Assembly: GCA_041391965.1 (NCBI GenBank)
Contig: JAWKMZ010000001.1
Span: 1-64,000, forward strand
Reading direction: 5' to 3'
DNA: 64,000 bases
Source: JAWKMZ01 sp041391965
GTDB taxonomy: Bacteria; Bacteroidota; Bacteroidia; Flavobacteriales; Flavobacteriaceae
Part shown: one piece after another, positions 15,801-23,821 of the stretch
Layout of the letters: the number at the start of each line of letters is the position of its first letter
Position numbering within the stretch: position 1 is the stretch's first letter
Position numbers and translations under genes: made by a program
The notes under the pieces: model-generated
What the model was told of the DNA's origin: nothing
Database searches by the model: none
What the model saw: the letters and a program-made list of their open reading frames with translations, nothing else

Positions 15801-18800
15801 GATGTTGAAAAAAATCATAAAATCGTTCAAACTTATATTATTCCATTAAATAACAACAAAAAAACCATTGCAATTCCTGTGACTAAAGACGATGTTGGCG
15901 GTTTTGCAGTTCAGTATAGTTTTGCTTATAATAACAGTTTTCAATCTGGTACAGCAACCATTGTGGTACCTTATCCAAAAACCAATTTGGAAATTGAAAC
16001 GACGACGTTTAGAGATCAACTGCAACCCGGAACTGACGAAACATGGAGTTTTAAAATAAAAGGACCACAAGGTGATAAAGTAAGTGCCGAACTTTTAGCA
16101 AGTATGTACGACGCTTCTTTAGACCAATTTAAGTCGCATCGTTGGGATTTTAGTCCAATACAACAACCTACCTATTATACTTACAGCCAAAAAACATCTG
16201 ACAAAAGTTTTACACAAGGTCATTTTAGAGTTTATAACAATTATACGTCTGTAAATTATCCAAATCAACGTTATGACCAGTTGAATTGGTTTGGGTTTTA
16301 TTTAGGGAATAATAATACCATAAGAATTAGAGGAAATTCAAGTATCAATCAAGCATTAAGTGGAAAAGCTGCTGGAGTACAAATTTCAGATGATGAATCA
16401 AGATTGGAAGAGGTTGTTGTAACAGCTTTCAGCGCAAAATCAAAAGATGAATATACTTCTGCTGTTTCTAATGTTAGTAGTGAAAAATTAGAAGATAATA
16501 ATGTAGAACCTTTTATCCGAATTAGAGGAATTGGTTCTATCAATAAAGGCAATGAACCTTTATATATTGTCGATGGCGTGATATTAACTGCTGAAAATAT
16601 CAACTCAATCAATCCAGAACAAATTGAATCTATAAAAGTTTTAAAAGATAATGAAGCTACAGCAATTTATGGTAGCAGAGGTAGTAATGGTGTTGTAATT
16701 ATAACCACCAAAAATGGTCAAAACGAGCTATCGCAAATTAAAATCCGAAAAAACCTTCAAGAAACAGCCTTTTTCTTTCCACAGTTACAAACAGACAATA
16801 CTGGTAATGTGAGTTTTAGTTTTACCACACCAGAAGCTTTAACCCAATGGAAATTACAATTGTTAGCATACACCAAAACCTTAGAAAGTGCTACCAAAAC
16901 TTTAACCGCAATCACGCAAAAAGAGTTGATGGTTATTCCAAATACACCACGTTTTTTACGTCAAGGAGATATTATTAGCATCAGTAGTAAAATTGCAAAT
17001 CTAACAGACAATCCATTATCTGGAGAAGCCAAATTAATTTTGACAGATGCTGTTACAGGAAAGGATATTACGCAAAACCTCATAATGCGTTCTGATAATT
17101 CTTTCTCTATAGGAGAGATGACGAAGCCAGAGAAGGCTTTTTCAGTAGATGCCAAAGGAAACACTCAAGTTTCTTGGACTTTAAATATTCCTGATACGGT
17201 TGATGCGGTTCAATATAAAATTGTGGCAAAATCAGGTCCTTTTAGTGATGGCGAACAAAATGTGCTTCCTGTCTTATCTAACAGAATCTTGGTAACTGAA
17301 ACCTTGCCAATGTGGATACGAAGCAATGAAACCAGAACTTTTACTTTAGATAAGTTAAAAAACAACAGCTCCACAACGCTCAAAAACCATCAATTAACCT
17401 TAGAAATGACCTCAAATCCTGCTTGGTATGCTGTACAAGCTTTACCTTATTTAATGGAATATCCTTATGAATGTAATGAGCAAACTTTTTCACGATTGTA
17501 TGCGAACGCTTTAGCAAGTCACATTGCTAATTCAAACCCGAGAATTCAGGACGTTTTTAATCAATGGGCTTCTCAAGATGTGCTTATCAGCAATCTCGAA
17601 AAAAATGAAGAATTAAAATCCATTCTCATTCAAGAAACACCTTGGTTACGCGATGCACAAAGTGAAACTGAACAGAAAAAACGGATTGCCTTGTTATTCA
17701 ATATGAATAAAATGACCAACGAATTGCAATCGGCTAAACGCAAATTAAAAAACAACCAAATGAGTAATGGTGCTTGGTCTTGGTTTGAAGGTGGTCGTCC
17801 AAATCGTTTCATCACACAACATATTATTGCTGGTTTTGGACATCTTAAACAGCTTAATGTTGCAGCTGCTGACGAAACTGATATGATTGAAAAAGCCATT
17901 CCATATCTTGATGCTGAATTTGTTCAAGAATATAAAGACCTCAAAAAATATGATGCTAAAACCGATTTGAGCAAAGACCATTTAAGCTACACACAATTGC
18001 AGTATTTGTATATGCGAAGTTTCTTCCCAGACATTGAAAAAAGCAAGGAAGTCAAGACTATTTCAGAGTATTATCAATCGCAAATTCAGACGTATTGGTT
18101 AAATCGTTCGTTGTATGCAAAAGGGTTGATGGCTTTGGTTGCTCATCGAAATAATGATGAAACAACAGCAACAAAAATCCTAAAATCACTTAAAGAAAAC
18201 AGCATAACTTCTGACGAATTAGGCATGTATTGGAAAGAAAATACCAATTCTTGGTATTGGTATCAAGCACCAATTGAAACCCAAGCATTATTGATTGAAG
18301 CCTTTTCTGAAATTGAAAATGACACCAAAACCATTGATAATTTAAAAATTTGGTTGCTCAAAAACAAGCAAACCAATAGTTGGAAAACCACAAAAGCAAC
18401 TACTGAAGCTGTGTATGCTTTGTTGCTTCAAGGAAGTGATTGGTTGCCTGTGACAGATATGGTTGATGTTGTCATTGGCGGAAAGCCAATAGAACCTTCA
18501 AAATTAGAAAACGTAAAAGTAGAAGCTGGAACAGGATATTATAAAACCTCTTGGGCAGGTTCTGAAATTACACCAAAAATGGCAAACGTTACTCTAAGCA
18601 AAAAAGGTAATGGTATTGCTTGGGGAAGTTTAAACTGGCAATATTTTGAAGATTTAGACAAAATCACTTCGGCTGAAACACCTTTAAAATTGAGCAAAAA
18701 ACTCTTTTTAAAAACCAATACAGATACAGGTGAACAACTTTCTGAAATAACTTCTGAAACTCATCTAAAAGTTGGCGATTTGGTTCGTGTTAGGATAGAA

Positions 18801-19100
18801 TTACAAAGTGATAGAACGATGGAATTTATTCATATGAAAGACATGAGAGCATCAGGTTTAGAGCCTACCAATGTAATTTCACAATACAAATGGCAAGATG
18901 GTTTGGGTTATTATGAAGCTACCAAAGATGCTTCTACCAACTTCTTTTTTGATTATTTACCAAAAGGCGTTTATGTGTTTGAATACGATTTAAGAGTGAC
19001 TAATGCTGGATTGATGAGCAATGGTATTACTACAATACAAAGTATGTATGCTCCAGAATTTAGTAGTCATAGTGAAGGTTTGAAAGTGAACGTTGACTAA
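12804..19100 (+). CDS. Giant alpha-2-macroglobulin family protein with embedded TonB-plug-like module
   Basis: 2098 residues from the ATG at 12804; an upstream start at 12762 is rejected because MKHFILVSMLILFANHTQAQ is a clean signal peptide. An alpha-helical N-terminal third (to about 400) is followed by macroglobulin beta domains, with MG2 near 595-690 (YRPGQPLYFKGIAIK). The A2M domain starts near 1320 (ETAFFFPQLQTDNTGNVSF) and a thioester motif CNEQ lies at 1557-1560 (PYECNEQ), followed by the alpha/alpha toroid. Bacterial A2Ms trap proteases through the Cys-Gln thioester in the envelope. Unusually, residues about 1172-1310 read as a TonB receptor plug (LEEVVVTAF, then IRIRG, PLYIVDGV, IESIKVLKD, AIYGSRGSNGVVIITTK). 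No penicillin-binding partner (pbpC) is next to it. Confidence 0.9.
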   Translation: MKHFILVSMLILFANHTQAQSDNYDTLWKDVEQLETDGLPKSALKVVEKIDALAQKEQNTTQHIKSLLYKSKYALILEDDAQLSIINNFKDEISKSETPVKNLLESMLATLYWQYFQQNRYKFYNRTNTESKVDFDDFRTWDLQTLFDEIHLHFQNSLQNGLILQQTRLVGYDALLLKADESKRYRPTLFDLISQNALAFYQTDENSITQPAYKFTIDNPEYLSDAKIFSTLNISSKDSASLQLNALKIYQNLIAFHLRDQEPYALVDADISRLQFVTQKATFNDKQNVLLQTLKTASDTWDKHEVSALYDFEIAAIYRQQGQTYQPKTAEDSRWKLKDAVKLCDLVIKQFPKSKGSQKCEVLKQQILQTSLQMTSETNLPIQQNALVLVSYSNLEQLQFKVYQLSASQLETFNTTYRKNEQWAFIKKLNPVTEWESTLKNEGDYQNHSTEITLPKLENGNYLIYASPNVENDSIFAFKTIQVTNLALVNSSASDQEIFQVIDRSNGNPLVGIKAKVTYQENYKDKTKTLNLISDVNGNFFVKKAKRRYYNLNIQLRSNTELASYDNFYISSYYNNDNATDDTIYNAFLFTDRSIYRPGQPLYFKGIAIKTKDGKSEVLPNETIEATLYDVNGQEVKKLTLKTNDFGSVHGEFILPNSGLTGQFYIQLQSQKKTIYTNTYVSVEEYKRPKFETKFNPITDTFKVNDSVTVKGTALAYAGSNITDTKVVYRVKRNVEYPRWYYWSRPWFNSEPQEIAHGESTTNDKGEFEIHFLAIPDEHVNKSSLPVFNYEITADVTDLNGETRSATTIVNVGYHTLVATIGVDEYLDKTKKDNKITIDTKNLNGETVDAKGTIKIYKLVAPKTTLRPRPWPAPDYKRFTKEEFNRLFPHEAFADEYNSDTWDKGNLVFDETFDTSKSKTLALGKLKKWESGQYIIVLESKDKFGQLVKDESKTILFSNDDTTLADHQLFSVTTDKTSYKTDENALITFGSSDAITVTVDVEKNHKIVQTYIIPLNNNKKTIAIPVTKDDVGGFAVQYSFAYNNSFQSGTATIVVPYPKTNLEIETTTFRDQLQPGTDETWSFKIKGPQGDKVSAELLASMYDASLDQFKSHRWDFSPIQQPTYYTYSQKTSDKSFTQGHFRVYNNYTSVNYPNQRYDQLNWFGFYLGNNNTIRIRGNSSINQALSGKAAGVQISDDESRLEEVVVTAFSAKSKDEYTSAVSNVSSEKLEDNNVEPFIRIRGIGSINKGNEPLYIVDGVILTAENINSINPEQIESIKVLKDNEATAIYGSRGSNGVVIITTKNGQNELSQIKIRKNLQETAFFFPQLQTDNTGNVSFSFTTPEALTQWKLQLLAYTKTLESATKTLTAITQKELMVIPNTPRFLRQGDIISISSKIANLTDNPLSGEAKLILTDAVTGKDITQNLIMRSDNSFSIGEMTKPEKAFSVDAKGNTQVSWTLNIPDTVDAVQYKIVAKSGPFSDGEQNVLPVLSNRILVTETLPMWIRSNETRTFTLDKLKNNSSTTLKNHQLTLEMTSNPAWYAVQALPYLMEYPYECNEQTFSRLYANALASHIANSNPRIQDVFNQWASQDVLISNLEKNEELKSILIQETPWLRDAQSETEQKKRIALLFNMNKMTNELQSAKRKLKNNQMSNGAWSWFEGGRPNRFITQHIIAGFGHLKQLNVAAADETDMIEKAIPYLDAEFVQEYKDLKKYDAKTDLSKDHLSYTQLQYLYMRSFFPDIEKSKEVKTISEYYQSQIQTYWLNRSLYAKGLMALVAHRNNDETTATKILKSLKENSITSDELGMYWKENTNSWYWYQAPIETQALLIEAFSEIENDTKTIDNLKIWLLKNKQTNSWKTTKATTEAVYALLLQGSDWLPVTDMVDVVIGGKPIEPSKLENVKVEAGTGYYKTSWAGSEITPKMANVTLSKKGNGIAWGSLNWQYFEDLDKITSAETPLKLSKKLFLKTNTDTGEQLSEITSETHLKVGDLVRVRIELQSDRTMEFIHMKDMRASGLEPTNVISQYKWQDGLGYYEATKDASTNFFFDYLPKGVYVFEYDLRVTNAGLMSNGITTIQSMYAPEFSSHSEGLKVNVD

Positions 19101-19124
19101 TTTTTAAATAATAAATTAAAAAAA

Positions 19125-19150
19125 GAGGCTTTATTTGAAGCCTTTTTTTT
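19125..19150. terminator. Bidirectional terminator
   Basis: The stem AGGCTT (19126-19131) with AAGCCT (19138-19143) has an A-run on the left and eight T on the right. It lies between two converging genes and can serve both. Confidence 0.75.
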
Positions 19151-19331
19151 ATTGCTCTATGCTTGTTGCTTCAAATAGTTGCAGCTCGTTATCTGAAATT
19201 TTCACGGTTAATTGAATTGGGTTGCAACAAACTTCGCAATCTTCAATATAACTTTGGTAAGCCACTGAATAATCTAATAACATCGAGATGTCTTCCCAAC
19301 AATAAGGACATTGAAAAAAATGTTCTATCAT
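19149..19331 (-). CDS. CPXCG-type cysteine-rich small protein
   Basis: 60 residues. The pattern F-x-CPYC-W-E at the N-terminus and the second pair CEVCC-NPI near residues 33-40 match the small family annotated as CPXCG motif-containing cysteine-rich protein (here Trp replaces Gly). The four cysteines are likely to bind zinc. The function is unknown. The stop overlaps the terminator, and the start lies about 10 bases from the previous gene's unit; the downstream partner on the same strand is the ABC-F gene at 19336, whose stop is 4 bases upstream of this ATG, so the two are probably co-transcribed. Confidence 0.8.
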   Translation of the reverse strand: MIEHFFQCPYCWEDISMLLDYSVAYQSYIEDCEVCCNPIQLTVKISDNELQLFEATSIEQ

Positions 19332-19335
19332 ACTA

Positions 19336-21243
19336 TTATGACAAAGATTCTAATGTTTCATGGATGGTTTCCCACTCTTGCATTAGTTGTTCTAAATGCT
19401 TCTTTTTTGATTGATAATGGTCAAAAAATTTAGGGTCAGAAACGGTTGCATCGTAATCAGTAGCTAAAGCAACATCCATTTCTTTGATACTTTTTTCGTG
19501 CAGATTAATTTGAGATTCTATATTGCTCAATCTGTTATTCAACGATTTTAATTTCTTTTGATCTTCGTAAGATTGTTTATTGCTTTCTTTTGGTGTTGTT
19601 TTTTCAACATCGCGCTTTTCAACATCGCGAAGCGTTTCAACATTACGCTGTTCTAAATAAAAATCAATATCACCTAAATACTGTTTTATTTTTTGATCCT
19701 TAAACTCGTAAACACTTTTGGTCAAGCCTTGTAAAAAATCTCTATCATGCGATACCAAAATTAAAGTGCCTTCAAATCTTTTTAAGGCTTCTTTCAACAC
19801 ATTTTTAGATTTGATGTCTAAGTGATTTGTAGGCTCATCCATTACCAATACATTGAGTGGTTGCAACAATAATTTTGCTAAAGCCAAACGGTTGCGTTCA
19901 CCTCCTGAAAGCACTCTAACATATTTATCAACTTCTTCACCTCTAAACAAAAACGACCCTAAAATATCACGCACTTTGCTCCTGTTTTTTTCATTGGCTG
20001 CATCAATCATCGTATCCAAAACCGTTTTGTTTCCGTCTAAATATTCGGCTTGGTTTTGCGCAAAATATCCAATTTGAACATTATGTCCCAATTTTATGTT
20101 GCCTTCGTGCTTTAATTCGCCAACAATAATTTTAGCTAAAGTCGATTTTCCTTGCCCATTTTGACCAACAAAAGCTGTTTTACTATCGCGTTCAATAATT
20201 AAGTCGATGTTTTCAAGCACTTGCAAAGCACCATAATTTTTACTGATGTGATGCGCTTCTACCACTACTTTACCAGGAACAATAGAAACAGGGAAATTTA
20301 GCGTCATCACACTATTATCATCTTCATCCACTTCAATTCGGTCAATTCTGTCCAACTTTTTGATAAGTGATTGTGCCATTGTTGCTTTGGATGCTTTGGC
20401 TCTAAACTTTTCAATCAGTTTTTCGGTTTGTTCAATTTGTTTTTGTTGATTTTTTTGTGATGCTAATTGTTGTGCTTTAATTTCATTACGAAGCACCAAA
20501 TATTGCGAATATGGTTTTTTATAATCGTAAATTCTGCCAAGAGAAATCTCAATGGTTCTATTAGTTACATTATCTAAAAACATTTTATCATGCGATACAA
20601 TCACTACTGCACCAATATAAGTTTTAAGAAATCCTTCTAACCAAATAATCGATTCGATGTCTAAGTGATTGGTTGGCTCATCCAACAGTAAAATATCATT
20701 GTTTTGAAGTAAAAGTTTTGCCAACTCAATACGCATACGCCAACCACCAGAAAAGGTGTCTGTGAGCTTATTAAAATCGTCGCGTTTAAAACCTAACCCT
20801 TGAAGAATTTTTTCCGTTTCACCTTGATAGTTATAACCACCAATTATTTCATATTGATGCTGAATTTCATTCAAATCAATCATCAATTGATGGTAGCTAT
20901 CACTTTCATAATCGGTTCTTTCCACCAATTGATGATTGATGTCATCTATTTTGGCTTCCAAAATTTTGATGTCCTTAAAGGCTTCATAAGCTTCTTCTAA
21001 AACGGTTCGACCAAAAACAAAATCGATGTCTTGTTTTAAAAAGCCAATACTCAAGTTCTTATCGGCAGCCATTTGGCCAGAGTCTGGTTCCATTTCTTTA
21101 GAAAGAATTTTGAGCATGGTCGATTTTCCTGCACCATTTTTTCCGATAAGACCAATTCTATCACCAGCACCAAGTCTAAAGGTGATATCTTCAAATAAAT
21201 AGTCGCCTTGAAAAGAAATAGATAGATTGTGTATATTGAGCAT
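19336..21243 (-). CDS. ABC-F family ATPase
   Basis: 635 residues with two ABC domains and no membrane domain, the ABC-F layout: Walker A GKNGAGKST (34-42) and GQNGQGKST, signatures TFSGGWRMR and VLSGGERNR, and DEPTNHLD after each Walker B. A linker of charged helices (about 245-285) corresponds to the arm or P-site tRNA interaction motif, and a C-terminal coiled coil (about 555-635) resembles Uup. ABC-F proteins bind the ribosomal E site and rescue or tune translation; some give antibiotic resistance. The subgroup (Uup-like versus others) is not certain. Transcription probably starts from a TACTTTTG box at 21310-21317. Confidence 0.92.
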   Translation of the reverse strand: MLNIHNLSISFQGDYLFEDITFRLGAGDRIGLIGKNGAGKSTMLKILSKEMEPDSGQMAADKNLSIGFLKQDIDFVFGRTVLEEAYEAFKDIKILEAKIDDINHQLVERTDYESDSYHQLMIDLNEIQHQYEIIGGYNYQGETEKILQGLGFKRDDFNKLTDTFSGGWRMRIELAKLLLQNNDILLLDEPTNHLDIESIIWLEGFLKTYIGAVVIVSHDKMFLDNVTNRTIEISLGRIYDYKKPYSQYLVLRNEIKAQQLASQKNQQKQIEQTEKLIEKFRAKASKATMAQSLIKKLDRIDRIEVDEDDNSVMTLNFPVSIVPGKVVVEAHHISKNYGALQVLENIDLIIERDSKTAFVGQNGQGKSTLAKIIVGELKHEGNIKLGHNVQIGYFAQNQAEYLDGNKTVLDTMIDAANEKNRSKVRDILGSFLFRGEEVDKYVRVLSGGERNRLALAKLLLQPLNVLVMDEPTNHLDIKSKNVLKEALKRFEGTLILVSHDRDFLQGLTKSVYEFKDQKIKQYLGDIDFYLEQRNVETLRDVEKRDVEKTTPKESNKQSYEDQKKLKSLNNRLSNIESQINLHEKSIKEMDVALATDYDATVSDPKFFDHYQSKKKHLEQLMQEWETIHETLESLS

Positions 21244-21283
21244 AATTGTGACTAATGTTACGTAGCAATCCTATAAAAAACCT

Positions 21284-21317
21284 TAAATTTGCTACCTATT
21301 TTAAAACTGCAAAAGTA
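21284..21317. promoter_or_regulatory. Divergent -7 boxes of the ABC-F and DUF983 genes
   Basis: On the + strand TAAATTTG (21284-21291) lies 37 bases before the DUF983 gene. On the - strand TACTTTTG (reverse complement of 21310-21317) lies 67 bases before the ABC-F gene. The two overlap in opposite directions, so the two genes may compete for polymerase. No clear -33 TTG is seen for either. Confidence 0.35.
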
Positions 21318-21327
21318 AGCAATCTCT

Positions 21328-21717
21328 ATGATAAATAAAGGAAGTAAACTGTATAGTATTTTAAAAGGAACTTGTCCAAAATGCCATGAGGAGTCTATGT
21401 ATGTTAATAAAAACCCATACCTTATTTCTGAAACTTTAAAAATGCAAGACACTTGTAGCAATTGTAAGACAAAATACAGTATTGAACCATCGTTTTTTTA
21501 TGGGTCTATGTATGTGAGTTATGGTGTTGGTATTGCGTTTGGTGTAGCTGCCTTTGTAATAAGCTATTTGTTTTTAAACAGCAGTTTAAAAGTTGCTTTT
21601 GCAGCTATTATAGGTACTTTGGTGGTTTTTGCACCAATTATTATGCGCTTATCAAGAAATATTTGGATTAACCTTTTTGTGGACTTTGATAAAACATTAG
21701 CTAAAAAGAAAGGCTAA
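21328..21717 (+). CDS. DUF983 family membrane protein
   Basis: 129 residues. A zinc-ribbon-like start (GTCPKCHEESMY then CSNCKTKYSIEPSFFYG) is followed by two membrane helices (about 55-80 and 85-108), which is the DUF983 layout. The function is not established; members occur near respiratory or envelope genes. The gene's last four bases overlap the last four of the converging oxidoreductase gene (21714-21717). Confidence 0.85.
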   Translation: MINKGSKLYSILKGTCPKCHEESMYVNKNPYLISETLKMQDTCSNCKTKYSIEPSFFYGSMYVSYGVGIAFGVAAFVISYLFLNSSLKVAFAAIIGTLVVFAPIIMRLSRNIWINLFVDFDKTLAKKKG

Positions 21718-22754
21718 TTAAAACGTACAATATCAATTTCTTTATCCAACGGTTTTCCGTTTTCAATGTACTCAAATAAGGCTTTTGCCACATAAGGCGC
21801 AATCATCACACCACGTGTTCCTAAACCGTTTAAAATGGCAATATTTTGATGCTTTTGATGTACACCAACTAAAGGTCGTCTGTCTTTAACGGTTGGTCTG
21901 ATGCCTGCAACTTGGTGTACAACTTCAAAATCACACGTAATTAATTGTTTTAATTTATCAACTAATTCGGTTTTACCTTTTTGTGTAGTTTGATTGCTTG
22001 TATCGGTCCAATTATAGGTTGATCCTACGGAAAACAATTCTTTTCCTTCAGGAATTACAAACACTGAGGCTTTTAAAACGTAATCTATTTTTAAATTTGG
22101 TGCTTTAATAGTAATAATTTCTCCTTTGGCAACATTAAGTGGCAACTCGTTAAAAAATGGGTTGTGAATCATTCCAAAACCTTCAGCAAAAACAATGTAC
22201 TTTGCAGTTATGTTTTTGTATTGAAGTAAATTTTGATGTATAATTAAATGTTCATAAACAAAGGTTTCATCAAGATATTGCTCTTGTTGTCGTAAATAGG
22301 TTTTATACTGATATAACAGCGTTGCTGTATCAATACGTCCTGTCTGCTCTACTTTTCCAAAACCAAAAGGTGCATTGACTGATGTGTTATTGTTTTTAAT
22401 GATTTGTGTAGATAAATACGCTTCTAAATGAGGTTTGTCTGAAGCTGAAAACCATTCATTTTGTTCTTCAATAGATGCTAACCGACGATAAACAGGAAGT
22501 TTATAATCTAACTTAACCTTTAATAATTGCTCTAACTGTTGGTACATTGGCAAAGCCAAGGTCAATTGTTCTTTAGCTTTCCAAACTTCCGTAAAACGCT
22601 TTAAAATAACAGGATTATACAAGCCTGCAGCAACCACTGACGATTGTTGCGACTCATTATCAAAAACTACAAACGATTTGTCGTACTGTTTTAATTGCTC
22701 ACAAAAAGCAATCCCAGCCAATCCGCATCCAACAATAATATAATCTACTTTCAT
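21714..22754 (-). CDS. FAD-dependent amino-acid-oxidase-fold oxidoreductase
   Basis: 346 residues with an N-terminal FAD-binding Rossmann motif DYIIVGCGLAGIAFCEQL (GxGxxG at 9-14) and the DAO-family C-terminal FAD contact around GTRGVMIAPYVAK, preceded by VAGIRPTVKDRRPLVG. The fold is that of glycine oxidase, D-amino-acid dehydrogenase and the MnmC C-terminal domain; the substrate cannot be told from the sequence. There is no signal peptide and no MnmC methyltransferase part. It stands alone between the DUF983 gene and gldN. Confidence 0.82.
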   Translation of the reverse strand: MKVDYIIVGCGLAGIAFCEQLKQYDKSFVVFDNESQQSSVVAAGLYNPVILKRFTEVWKAKEQLTLALPMYQQLEQLLKVKLDYKLPVYRRLASIEEQNEWFSASDKPHLEAYLSTQIIKNNNTSVNAPFGFGKVEQTGRIDTATLLYQYKTYLRQQEQYLDETFVYEHLIIHQNLLQYKNITAKYIVFAEGFGMIHNPFFNELPLNVAKGEIITIKAPNLKIDYVLKASVFVIPEGKELFSVGSTYNWTDTSNQTTQKGKTELVDKLKQLITCDFEVVHQVAGIRPTVKDRRPLVGVHQKHQNIAILNGLGTRGVMIAPYVAKALFEYIENGKPLDKEIDIVRFN

Positions 22755-22800
22755 TAGTGTAAAAGTAATTTAAAAAAAGTTTTATTTGGTAGGAATAAAA

Positions 22801-22832
22801 AAACGCTCACTTAAAAAAAGTGAGCGTTTTTT
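22801..22832. terminator. Terminator after gldN
   Basis: A perfect 12-base stem AAACGCTCACTT (22801-22812) and AAGTGAGCGTTT (22818-22829) with T-runs on both strands, 18 bases beyond the gldN stop. It ends the gldKLMN transcript and could also stop traffic from the other side. Confidence 0.88.
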
Positions 22833-22849
22833 TTATAGGTGCTTAAAAA

Positions 22850-23749
22850 TTAGTAAGCCCACATATCTTGTTCAAAATTACGTATTTTCTCTTTAATTCG
22901 ATCAGATTCTAACAATTGCATTAGTGCATTATCAGCAACATAATCTTTAATTTCTCTGTCACCATACACATTTTCTTCTTTATACATATACCCATTAAAA
23001 TGCCTTGAGTTAAGCAAATGATCAAAAGATATTGGCATGGCACTATTTTTACTATTAAATGCCTTAGCATTGTGTAATACCTCTCTTACTTCTGGAAAAA
23101 ATACCCAGAATAGTGGAATTGGCTGCTTGTTAGCAGCATCATCAGAATCAATAAAATTAACATCTGGAGCTGCAGGAGCTAAGCCTAACAAACGGTATTT
23201 TAACTCACCTTGACGTTTGTCAAAATACCATAGTCCTTTTATAAGGTAGGCACTAATATCATAAGATTGTATATCTCTTTTAGTAATGTACTGTTCATCA
23301 ACTTTGCCTTCTGCATTGTATTGTTGGTAGCCTATATCTAAGGTATCCACTTTATGCAATGCAGCTTCCATATCTTTTAAAGTACGTTTTGCTGTAAAAT
23401 ACGAATCGTCATAGATGTCTTTAATGGTTCCATCTTTAACATTTTTCATCAAAACATCAAACAATGAACGTCTATTGGTTCCAATATTATTGGTGTCAAC
23501 AGGATAATACAATGGAAAGTTAACACGTTCATCAAGAACGACTTTTTCCCAAGTCATTTTAGAAAACATGATATCTCTATCATCTACATATCCATATTCT
23601 AATGGTTTGTCGTTATCTAAAGCTAACTGAGCTTCTGTTTTAACACCAATTTCTTCAGGTTTTTTTGCATTGAGCAAGTTGGCTTGCGCAAAACTGCCTG
23701 TAGCCATACTTAAACCTAAAACGGTTAATAAACAACTTTTTAAATTCAT
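22850..23749 (-). CDS. gldN: Type IX secretion/gliding protein GldN
   Basis: 299 residues with a signal peptide (LLTVLGLSMATGSFAQ). GldN (PorN) is a periplasmic part of the type IX secretion system and works with the outer-membrane lipoprotein GldK as a ring. The typical sequence is present: a DRDIMFSKMTWEKVVLDERV-like segment near 55-75, followed by a GTIKDIYDDSYF segment. It is the last gene of gldK-L-M-N, ending at the terminator at 22801-22832. Confidence 0.95.
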   Translation of the reverse strand: MNLKSCLLTVLGLSMATGSFAQANLLNAKKPEEIGVKTEAQLALDNDKPLEYGYVDDRDIMFSKMTWEKVVLDERVNFPLYYPVDTNNIGTNRRSLFDVLMKNVKDGTIKDIYDDSYFTAKRTLKDMEAALHKVDTLDIGYQQYNAEGKVDEQYITKRDIQSYDISAYLIKGLWYFDKRQGELKYRLLGLAPAAPDVNFIDSDDAANKQPIPLFWVFFPEVREVLHNAKAFNSKNSAMPISFDHLLNSRHFNGYMYKEENVYGDREIKDYVADNALMQLLESDRIKEKIRNFEQDMWAY

Positions 23750-23821
23750 ATTTTATAAATTATATTATTTGGGACGATACTTATACGTTTTAATAACGCA
23801 TAATGTAAACCTAAATTATAT

